The notes beneath the pieces were generated by a model that saw only the letters and a program-made list of their open reading frames with translations, was not told where the DNA came from and searched no databases. Both the position numbers and the translations under genes were made by a program. A stretch of 21,637 bases of DNA, from positions 1 through 21,637 of IMG/VR virus record IMGVR_UViG_3300048010_000529. One strand, written 5' to 3'. Of the stretch, positions 7,345-13,600 are shown one piece after another. Each line of letters begins with the position of its first letter. Position 1 is the first letter of the stretch. The stretch comes from a virus.

Positions 7345-7915
7345 ATACTACCGTTGATGAGTTAGCAATAAAGAAACTGTCTACAATATCAGTCAGCGGA
7401 GAGAGTAGATGTTTCTCAGTGGTCAATTTTTTTATCCATTCTGAAGATTTTAATTCTATATTTATTTCTGTAAATTTTTCAAGCATCAAGAATTTATTTG
7501 CATTGCCTTTACCAGTTGCCATCTTTTTAATTGCTGTTGGTGCAACTGTCGCAACATTCAAATTATTGTTTGATAAGAAATATTTAAAGATACCGGTAGC
7601 TTCACCAATATCAAATAACCGACCTTTTGCGCCCATTGAATATCCCTCGAGAAGAATATTGAATTTGCGCACTGATTCAATTTCTGCTAATATTTTGTTT
7701 GTAAGCTTTTCTGCATTTTCTGAAAACCTAACAGGATTGTTTTTTGAAGATGACGTATCTTCAAATGTTATGTTCTTTGGAAAATCAAAATTTTTATGAG
7801 TGTTGCTTGATGATAGAAAGAAGAAAGAACTATTTTCGAACGTATGTTCGTATCGTGAATCCCAAAAACAAATACAAGGACTTGTGATGGAAAAATCAAT
7901 TCCTATATGTAACAT
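7316..7915 (-). CDS. RuvC-like Holliday junction resolvase
   Basis: Predicted structure-specific endonuclease of the RNase H-like RuvC fold, 199 aa, resolving branched DNA before packaging (the job of gp49 endonuclease VII in T4). The four acidic residues are placed as in RuvC: D7 in IGIDFS, E90 in LLEGYSMGA, and D176/D179 in PLTDIVDSFF. A basic loop with MATGKGNANK (132-141) is typical of phage RuvC-like proteins. The ATG at 7915 has an AGGAG ribosome site four bases upstream that lies inside a 12-bp hairpin (7921-7956), so translation may be regulated. The gene overlaps thyX by 29 bases. Function is well supported by the DEDD pattern and the context, though remote from cellular RuvC in sequence. 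Confidence 0.85.
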   Translation of the reverse strand: MLHIGIDFSITSPCICFWDSRYEHTFENSSFFFLSSSNTHKNFDFPKNITFEDTSSSKNNPVRFSENAEKLTNKILAEIESVRKFNILLEGYSMGAKGRLFDIGEATGIFKYFLSNNNLNVATVAPTAIKKMATGKGNANKFLMLEKFTEINIELKSSEWIKKLTTEKHLLSPLTDIVDSFFIANSSTVVYDQGKFSSR

Positions 7916-7920
7916 GATGC

Positions 7921-7956
7921 TCCTAAATAATAATCGTTTAGATATATTATTTAGGA
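7921..7956 (-). promoter_or_regulatory. Hairpin hiding the ribosome site of the resolvase gene
   Basis: A perfect 12-bp inverted repeat, TCCTAAATAATA (7921-7932 on the plus strand) and its complement (7945-7956), with a 12-base loop. In minus-strand RNA the 3' arm ends in UUUAGGA, so the AGGAG ribosome site (7924-7920) is largely paired. It starts directly after the upstream gene's stop. There is no U-tract and the stem is mostly A-U, so control of translation fits better than termination. Confidence 0.7.
7948..7954 (-). promoter_or_regulatory. Late-promoter-like box inside the hairpin
   Basis: Minus strand CTAAATA, one base off the T4 late box core, in the 5' arm of the hairpin. Transcription starting about 6-10 bases downstream would begin in the loop and drop the 5' arm, freeing the ribosome site. 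The match is imperfect, so this is tentative. Confidence 0.45.
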
Positions 7957-7966
7957 GACTTTGATA

Positions 7967-8239
7967 TCACTTCTTGTTGTCGACGAAGTCTTGGAATTGT
8001 TTTGCAACTGCTAGAATTTGATCAACACCTGGATAACCTTTTGCATATTTCTCAAGATTTTCAGTTGTTTGTTCAAACATTTGCCGTCCAGATTCTTCAT
8101 TCTTTTCCATAATTTGTTCTGCTAATTGGAACTGGCGTTCAATTGCAGATTGCTGAACCTGATACATATTCTCAACAAAATCTTTTGCCGTGTTCAGTAG
8201 TTCTTGACGAATTTGATAGGGGTTTTTATTATCAGCCAT
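7967..8239 (-). CDS. Small helical protein of unknown function (90 aa)
   Basis: Not recognised. Starting at the ATG at 8239, which has AAAGG a few bases upstream, the product is 90 aa, begins MADNKNPYQIRQELL and is almost wholly predicted helix, rich in Gln, Glu and Lys, with heptad-like spacing in the stretch VQQSAIERQFQLAEQIM. It ends YPGVDQILAVAKQFQDFVDNKK-like, with a charged tail. The open frame continues upstream to 8311, but without a good start. It lies 23 bases after the frameshifted gene, shares its leader motif (ACACACAAAAGG), and is probably co-transcribed late. A structural or scaffold-type role is a guess. Confidence 0.8.
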   Translation of the reverse strand: MADNKNPYQIRQELLNTAKDFVENMYQVQQSAIERQFQLAEQIMEKNEESGRQMFEQTTENLEKYAKGYPGVDQILAVAKQFQDFVDNKK

Positions 8240-8262
8240 AATTACCTTTTGTGTGTGATGTG

Positions 8263-8570
8263 TTAATATGTTGGACCAATATTGTTCTGGCGACCATTTC
8301 GTCGATCCCAATTATTCATACGGAGTTCAAGATCTGCAAGGTTTGTCGCCTGACTTAGATATTTTTCTTTTAATTGTTGCTCCGTAGGAAAGGCAAGGCG
8401 CCAAAGATAGCAGCAATGTTCGAGAAAACTTTTTTTTTGGCTTCTGTTCTTGATTCGAGCCAATTGTTAAAAGCCCATTCGTGGTCAGTTTTATATTCGG
8501 ATTTAAAATAGGATTGCATTTCTGAGTATCGGCTAGACCGAAAGGTGGTATTGAGATCGAAGTAATTCAT
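8263..8570 (-). CDS. Unknown protein, two frames joined at an A9 run (possible -1 frameshift)
   Basis: Starting at the ATG at 8570 (ribosome site AAAGGAG), the zero frame reads 66 codons and stops at 8370. At 8438-8430 it contains nine A, read GCC AAA AAA AAA G. A -1 shift there enters a second frame (AGT TTT CTC...) that runs 55 more codons to a TAA at 8263, giving about 102 aa. The second frame has no ATG before MNNWDRR and no ribosome site, so it is unlikely to be a separate gene. It ends 23 bases before the next gene, the spacing usual here, whereas stopping at 8370 would leave about 130 empty bases. Neither half is recognised; both are rich in aromatic and charged residues. It may be programmed frameshifting, transcript slippage, a sequencing indel (ten A would join the frames) or a real mutation. 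Confidence 0.6.
8370..8570 (-). CDS. Zero-frame short product of the same gene (66 aa)
   Basis: Without frameshifting, translation from 8570 gives 66 aa. The first 47 residues are shared with the longer product; the last 19 are hydrophobic (SNIAAIFGALPFLRSNN-like). If frameshifting is programmed, both proteins would be made, as with phage tail-assembly chaperone pairs. If the A-run is a sequencing error, this short form does not exist. Confidence 0.45.
   Translation of the reverse strand: MNYFDLNTTFRSSRYSEMQSYFKSEYKTDHEWAFNNWLESRTEAKKKVFSNIAAIFGALPFLRSNN
8430..8438 (-). other. A9 slippery run
   Basis: Nine consecutive A on the minus strand, in phase as three Lys codons, which includes the heptamer A-AAA-AAA suitable for -1 slippage. 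Such a run also allows RNA polymerase slippage. I found no strong downstream stem; a weak UUGCU/AGCAA pairing is possible. Confidence 0.5.
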
Positions 8571-8608
8571 TTTTTCTCCTTTTGTGTGTATGTAAGTTGT
8601 GTGTCAAG

Positions 8609-8616
8609 TATTTATA
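8609..8616 (-). promoter_or_regulatory. T4-type late promoter, TATAAATA
   Basis: Exact TATAAATA on the minus strand, 39 bases before the ATG at 8570 and immediately after a terminator hairpin. It would start late transcription of the frameshifted gene and the small helical protein, possibly continuing into the resolvase operon. Confidence 0.75.
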
Positions 8617-8617
8617 A

Positions 8618-8635
8618 GGCGGCCCGAAGACCGCC
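8618..8635 (-). terminator. UUCG-loop terminator after hsp20
   Basis: Minus strand RNA GGCGGUC-UUCG-GGCCGCC: a 7-bp GC-rich stem (one U-G pair) closed by the very stable C(UUCG)G tetraloop, 8 bases after the hsp20 stop. The tail is only UUAU, which runs into the late promoter box. UUCG-loop terminators are typical of T4. Confidence 0.8.
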
Positions 8636-8643
8636 AATTATAT

Positions 8644-9138
8644 TTAAGCTTCTAACTTCTTGACAGAGTTAATCACTTTTGTCATTGCATCTGTACTTTT
8701 ACCAATCTCAATGGTCTGAGGTTTGTCCTCTTCAGGAATTTCATGCTCAAGACCAACATAAAGCATACCATCTTTAATATCAGCCGCAATGATTTTCATA
8801 TTCTCACCGAGAGTGAACATTTTTTTGAAAGAACGATTAGCGATGCCACGATATACAAAACCATCTGTATCATCAGCCTTTGTGTCTTTCTTGCTCTCAA
8901 TGATCAAATAATCTTTTTCTCGAGTGATTGAAATCTCATCTTTACCAAAGCCAGCTACTGCCATCTCAAGTAAGTATGAGTTGTCACGTTTACGGATGTT
9001 ATGAGGTGGAAATGATGTGGTAGAAGTATTTGAGAACCGAGAATCATTTAAAATAATTTCCATTCGATCAAACAAGTCAATTGAATGGTTCACAAATCGG
9101 TTCCAATCGTTATTTGAGTAACGAGTCAAAAACGGCAT
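8644..9138 (-). CDS. Hsp20 small heat-shock protein
   Basis: ATP-independent chaperone of the alpha-crystallin/Hsp20 family, 164 aa, holding unfolding proteins in the cytoplasm. The alpha-crystallin domain spans about 43-138: it opens with the FPPHNIRKRDNSYLLEMAVAGF stretch (IbpA-like), continues with YRGIANRSFKKMFTL and the DGMLYVGL strand at 123-130, and has an IPEE motif after it. The N-terminal arm (1-42) is short and aromatic; the tail is helical. Hsp20 genes are known in T4-like cyanophages and other marine phages. The ATG has a very strong ribosome site (AAGGAGG) seven bases upstream. About 110 bases of folded leader separate it from a sigma70-like promoter, and a UUCG terminator follows, so it is probably a single-gene transcription unit. 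Confidence 0.95.
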   Translation of the reverse strand: MPFLTRYSNNDWNRFVNHSIDLFDRMEIILNDSRFSNTSTTSFPPHNIRKRDNSYLLEMAVAGFGKDEISITREKDYLIIESKKDTKADDTDGFVYRGIANRSFKKMFTLGENMKIIAADIKDGMLYVGLEHEIPEEDKPQTIEIGKSTDAMTKVINSVKKLEA

Positions 9139-9159
9139 ATTGCCTCCTTAAAAAGCGAG

Positions 9160-9231
9160 TTATATTTGTGCAAACTGCACGATATATCGTGGTCCCCAAA
9201 CGGGCAACCACAGCAGAGAAGAATGAACCAT
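9160..9231 (-). CDS. Possible 23-codon leader peptide upstream of hsp20
   Basis: ATG at 9231 preceded by GAGAGGAG (gap of only 3 bases), open for 23 codons to a TAA at 9160, 21 bases before the hsp20 ATG. The product would contain LLWLPVWGP and end QFAQI. It lies wholly inside the folded hsp20 leader, and its ribosome site is within the first hairpin. The short ribosome-site spacing and tiny size make it tentative. Confidence 0.3.
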   Translation of the reverse strand: MVHSSLLWLPVWGPRYIVQFAQI

Positions 9232-9244
9232 ACACTCCTCTCTG
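9168..9244 (-). promoter_or_regulatory. Highly structured 5' leader of hsp20
   Basis: Four foldings in 77 bases: a 12-bp stem CAGAGAGGAGUG/CAUUCUUCUCUG with 7-base loop (9244-9214, two G-U pairs); GUGGU/ACCAC with an inner CCC/GGG and GUUU loop (9211-9189); a perfect 14-base palindrome CACGATATATCGTG (9178-9191); and GUGCA/UGCAC with a 3-base loop (9180-9168). The last three share bases at their borders, so the second and third, and the third and fourth, exclude each other. This suggests a switchable leader. A thermosensor is possible given the gene, but the hsp20 ribosome site itself is not clearly paired. Confidence 0.55.
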
Positions 9245-9248
9245 ATCA

Positions 9249-9277
9249 TATTTAGCATACTTTTAAGATTTTGTCAA
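9249..9277 (-). promoter_or_regulatory. Sigma70-like promoter for hsp20
   Basis: Minus strand TTGACA (9277-9272), 17-base spacer ending in TGC, then TAAATA (9254-9249): consensus -35, correct spacing and an extended -10. It lies at the very end of the preceding small gene. CTAAATA within the -10 also resembles a late box, so use at more than one stage is possible. Confidence 0.7.
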
Positions 9278-9423
9278 GAACTTTTTTTAGCTTTATCTTT
9301 TTCCATTGCTTCGCTAAATTGGCGAATCAATTCATCTTGTTGTTTTTTCTTACGAATTTCATATTCGACTTCTCTCATTGCCAATGTGAATTCCATCTTC
9401 AATGAATCGGGAACTTCTTTCAT
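9274..9423 (-). CDS. Small charged helical protein (49 aa)
   Basis: A 49-aa gene, below usual ORF cut-offs. It begins MKEVPDSLKMEF at the ATG at 9423, overlapping the upstream stop as ATGA, and ends KDKAKKSS with TGA at 9274-9276. The chain is almost all predicted helix, dense in Lys, Glu and Gln, with a possible short coiled coil around the stretch MREVEYEIRKKKQQDELIRQF. Overlap, in-phase codon use and position at the end of the tail-fibre operon support it as real. Function unknown. The hsp20 promoter -35 box overlaps its stop codon. Confidence 0.7.
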   Translation of the reverse strand: MKEVPDSLKMEFTLAMREVEYEIRKKKQQDELIRQFSEAMEKDKAKKSS

Positions 9424-9962
9424 GGTTTAATATCTACTTTTCCTGTTTTGAATATTCTTTTTAAAGTATCATCATCTGCTTCCCATGGAATATCACTATA
9501 CATTTGTTTCATGCTTTTAGTTTCTTCAATTTTCTTCTGCAAACTTTCACGATAAATTTTAAGTTTCTTTGTAGCTTTTTTTCCTGTCAGTGCTAATCGC
9601 AATGTATATTCATTGATACGTTCAAGTTCATTTTGAAATAGGTCAAGTAATGCAGATTTTGTGTAAGGTTTTAATCCATCAAAGTACATTGGATTTAAAC
9701 TTTCACCTGTATTGACTTGTTGTGCAGCTGGTATATTACTTATAGGTTGTGCTATTTCGTTTTTTGTATTTTTATATTCTACCTTATCCGCATTCCAACC
9801 TTCAGTGTTTTCATCCCATTTCATTGGATATTCAGAAGGGTCTGGTGGGTGCGCAAAAACAACTCGATATAAATGAAGTTGATCTTGTACAACTGAAGGT
9901 GATGTAACAGTTTTAATAAAATGATCAGTTTCGATATTAATTAAACAGTGTTGTTTTGCCAT
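9420..9962 (-). CDS. Probable tail-fibre accessory or assembly protein (180 aa)
   Basis: Not firmly recognised. The N-terminal part (1-60) has a fold-like pattern of short strands ending in WDENTEGWNADKVEY, reminiscent of phage tail-fibre assembly proteins, which carry W-containing repeats early on. The second half (about 100-150) is helical and basic (LLDLFQNELERINEYTLRLAL). It follows another protein of similar layout by 6 bases and sits after the three fibres, the usual site of T4 gp38-like or Tfa-like chaperones. The start has no good ribosome site, so coupling is likely. It ends in ATGA with the 49-aa gene. Confidence 0.55.
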   Translation of the reverse strand: MAKQHCLINIETDHFIKTVTSPSVVQDQLHLYRVVFAHPPDPSEYPMKWDENTEGWNADKVEYKNTKNEIAQPISNIPAAQQVNTGESLNPMYFDGLKPYTKSALLDLFQNELERINEYTLRLALTGKKATKKLKIYRESLQKKIEETKSMKQMYSDIPWEADDDTLKRIFKTGKVDIKP

Positions 9963-9968
9963 AATTTG

Positions 9969-10634
9969 TTATGCGTTAGGAAATGGAGGCCAACCAGTGA
10001 AGTGAATTAATTCACCTGGATCTTTTCTTGCCAAAAATGGATTAGGATGTTCTTTAAGTGTTGGCATTGCGGCACCTAAAGAAACTTCAATCCAAGGTGC
10101 CGCGGGCGGTGTAGCTCGAGGTACACCAATTGTTGCTGTAATATCAAGTGTATAATATTTTCCACCATGTGAAACAATATTACCAGCAAGATAAGGTTTT
10201 GCTGCATCGTACGGTTGTGCCTCAGCTTGAGCTTTTTGAGTATCAAACATTTGAAATAATAATAATCTTAGATTGGTTCTATAGTCACCCCAAGCTTGTT
10301 GTTTTGTGCTATCACCATCAACAAATGCTTCAATGATTTTTTCTTTAGCGGCATCCATTTTTGTTTCAATGGATGCTTTTAAAATCTCAAGTGGATCTGC
10401 ATCTACTGTACCAAATGAATAATCTTCAATTTCATATCTCCATCTTTCAGCAGCCCTATCCCATCTTGCTAGATATCCATTATCAATTTTAGTAATATCT
10501 GGATAAGGCGCCTCAACTGCAGAAGGTGGCAGTATATACGCTTCTGCTCGTTGGTCATAAAATATTCTTACAGCATCGATAAAATAACCATCACCACTTA
10601 ATAAACATACATCTTTTGGTCCGTTATTTGACAT
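9969..10634 (-). CDS. Tail-fibre accessory protein with a chitin-binding-like module (221 aa)
   Basis: The N-terminal half has a strand-rich start (GDGYFIDAVRIFYD) and YLARWDRAAERWRYE at 54-68, then a helical stretch with QQAWGDYRTNLRLL (112-125). The AW-x-DYR-x2-LR pattern is common in phage tail-fibre assembly chaperones. Residues 142-184 (PYDAAKPYLAGNIVSHGGKYY...PPAAPWIEV) fit the small CBM5/12-type carbohydrate-binding module pattern: Y, then G-x-x-V, G-K-x-Y, and a closing P-W. The C-terminus is proline-rich. A good ribosome site (AAGGAG) precedes the ATG. It lies directly after the giant fibre. It may be a chaperone or a fibre-bound sugar-recognising subunit; sequence alone does not decide. 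Confidence 0.6.
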   Translation of the reverse strand: MSNNGPKDVCLLSGDGYFIDAVRIFYDQRAEAYILPPSAVEAPYPDITKIDNGYLARWDRAAERWRYEIEDYSFGTVDADPLEILKASIETKMDAAKEKIIEAFVDGDSTKQQAWGDYRTNLRLLLFQMFDTQKAQAEAQPYDAAKPYLAGNIVSHGGKYYTLDITATIGVPRATPPAAPWIEVSLGAAMPTLKEHPNPFLARKDPGELIHFTGWPPFPNA

Positions 10635-10655
10635 AATATATTCTCCTTCTAATTA

Positions 10656-13600
10656 TTAAACTTTGATACACGGTACTAATGCTATATTTATGGGTCTAAA
10701 TTCCGTGTCTCCTCGGAATGTTGTGTTTGCATAAATCAAATCATGTTCGTGTCCACCTACAGTTGTTGTTCTTTGCGCAAGTGGTCCAGATGAACCAGTG
10801 TTCAAGAAGGTTAAACGATATGGATCTTCAGTCAATTCATCAGAACGTGTGATATGACATGGTGCAAAAAATTCGGGTTTAGACTGAAGTGATTGTTTTA
10901 GTGAAAAATCCATCACATCTTTTGGATGATAGTGACGATATTTACCTGTCTGAACAGAGTACATGGGATGGTTTGATCCACGATTATAAATTGATACAAA
11001 TCTATGTCCATAATCAGCACCATCATGGCGACTATGGTAGTTCGTTCCAAAATTTCTAAAGAAATGACTAGATTCGTCCTTATATGCATGATAACCGTAA
11101 ATTTGGTCTTCTTTAACCAAATCTAATTGATGTTTTGTATTTACAGTCAAATATCGGTCCGACCTTGTTCGGAAACCGGTATAATTTCGGTATTGCTTTT
11201 GTTTTCTGGCATCTGCAAAGTAAGGATTTTTATATGTATAGTTATTTACTGCATAATCTTCTGTTGCAATATCATATGCGGAATAATAATCTGATAAAAA
11301 TGCATATAAGTTTCTTTGATCTTCAGGATTATATCGATCAAGATATCTATACATTGTTCCGATTTCTTCGTTAGAACCTTCTCTAGGTAAATTAAATGTA
11401 GAGAGTTTATCAACTTTTGCGCCGCTAACACTAATTCCAGAAGTATTGAGATATAAATCTCTCATCGTTCCATGCGCACCGCTAAATGGTTCGTGATTCA
11501 AAACTACCCATGGATTATCACCATATGTTGAACCTGCGATCATTCTTTTACCATAAAAACTTTGCTGTCTTTCTACTTTTTCTCCGGCTCTTTCATTTTG
11601 TCTGTTATAAAAAGTATCTGTTTGTGTTCCAGTCGAATGATTACTTTGTCCAGATAAAGAACCATCCAACTGTAGATTAATTTTATAATGCCAAGGAATA
11701 CGGACACCGAAATGTGCGCCATCATTGGAACCTCCATCACCAGAAGTAGTTATAGTACCAGGAGCTACAGCTCGATCTCCTGTATTAAAGGGAGACAATG
11801 CACCATATGGTCCAGATACACTTACATGATTATACTCACCACCTGTATATATTTTGTTTCTGTATATATCACCAAGGCCTCCTCGATTAGAACCTTTACT
11901 AGCACCACTGAGAGAATTATTTTCGGCTTTTCTAACTTGTTTATCACCATAACCTGAATTCCCATGATATATATAATTTGCACCATCACTGCTTCCTACA
12001 TTCGGACCAGCATATTCAGATTGTATGCTTGACCTTCTTCCTCCATTATTATGGTATACTGAGGGCTGGTCTGACAGATTGTGAGGATAATATGCCGGAT
12101 AATTTGAATACCAATTATCAGAATGTCCTGTTTGTGAAGTATAATGTTGCCATCCTTGATGTCCGTGATTACGGTGGTTATCTTGATGTTGGCCGAAAGT
12201 ATGATTATGGGATGCATTTTCTGCTCGGCTGAAGAAGTGACCTCTGTGATGACCCCAAAATTGCCGGTCTTGTGCGTTTGTTCGGTGTGATTTCAAACCA
12301 CGCATCAATTTTCTACTATAGGAACTATTTTGTTTTGTGAGTGAATTTTCAAACCTATATGACGCTGGAAGTCCTACATGCATCCATACTTTATTGTATT
12401 GAACATTATTACCTTCACCTTCGACACTAATTTCCGTTGCTCTTGCACTATCTTTTATTCCAAGAAATTTTGAAACTTCATTCTCAGCACCGCCACCTAG
12501 ATAATCATATTCAGAAAGATCTGATGGATTAACATATGGTGATACACCCGTATCAGAATTAGAAGAGTTGTGTTGAGAAACTATAGAATCATCACCACCA
12601 CCGTTGTAGCTTGCTCGTAATCTTCGAAATCTCCAATTTGGAACATGATAAGGTTTTGTACCTTGTTGAAAACTAATACCAGGTGTATTTGTTGGATCAT
12701 CAAAAGATGGGTTACTTCCACCTGTTTCAATAGGATTATTGTCTTCTGCTTCTGTAGAATAGTTTGCAGTAATTGTACCGTCAGGATTTGCATTCCATAA
12801 TTGATTGAAACTTGGTAATGAATTTAATTTGTTAAATCTATTCTTATCCCAAGTTTCATAAGGAAATCCTGTTGGCTTTGTCTCACTTGGCGAACCTGAG
12901 CTACCAACAGTTACAGATGAATCATTACCTTGTGCAGCATTTGGAAATGCTGAGGCATCTGATAATGATTTGCTAAAATCTTTTTTGATTACCCATCTTG
13001 ATTTTTTTGGACTTAGTACAGTTGATGATGTACTTGTTTTTGGAAGACCAGAAATTGCAAGACCTTCCGGTCCAATTGTACGCACATATCCAGAAGGATT
13101 TCTTTGCCAACCCAGAATAGGTGAACTTTGTTTTCGGTCAAGTCTTCGGTCTACCAATGAACGATGATATGTTTTAATTCTTGTATGAACATGTGTATCA
13201 TAATTGATTACACTATGTTGAATGTTAGCATGATCAATTACTGTAAATGGAGCAACATCTTTCAATGTACTCTGAGCAAATACAGAACCTGCATCATGAG
13301 CCCATGTAGGTAAAACATTTGGTGGTGTTACAGTGTATCCTTCTTGTCCCCATTCTGAACCAAAAGTATATCGGTAGTTGAACATGTAACTTGTACCAAT
13401 TCTTTGATTGGTATTTGCAACACCAAAATCTGAGTTTGCATAAACTAAATTACCAAGGTGTGGCTCATAGAAACCTCTTCGGTTATAGTAATCTGTATCT
13501 GCATTATTCCATCGGTTTACTCTTTCAACATGATAAGATGTTCGTCCTTTATCTAAATTTAAACTGTTATCAAGTGATCGGACTTCAATTGTATGAATTG

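Noticed and set aside
8240-8311. Upstream extension of the 90-aa helical protein
   Set aside because: It overlaps the end of the frameshifted gene and lacks a ribosome site, whereas the ATG at 8239 has AAAGG.
8263-8463. Independent gene starting at TTG 8463
   Set aside because: The TTG has no ribosome site and lies in the zero-frame coding sequence; joining through the A9 run is more likely.
8576-8607. Sigma70 promoter from TTGACA at 8607-8602
   Set aside because: No acceptable -10 at 16-18 bases; the late box just upstream explains transcription.
11135-11374. Several plus-strand frames within the fibre genes (11135-14629)
   Set aside because: All lie antisense to long continuous fibre coding sequence; none has a ribosome site or recognisable product.
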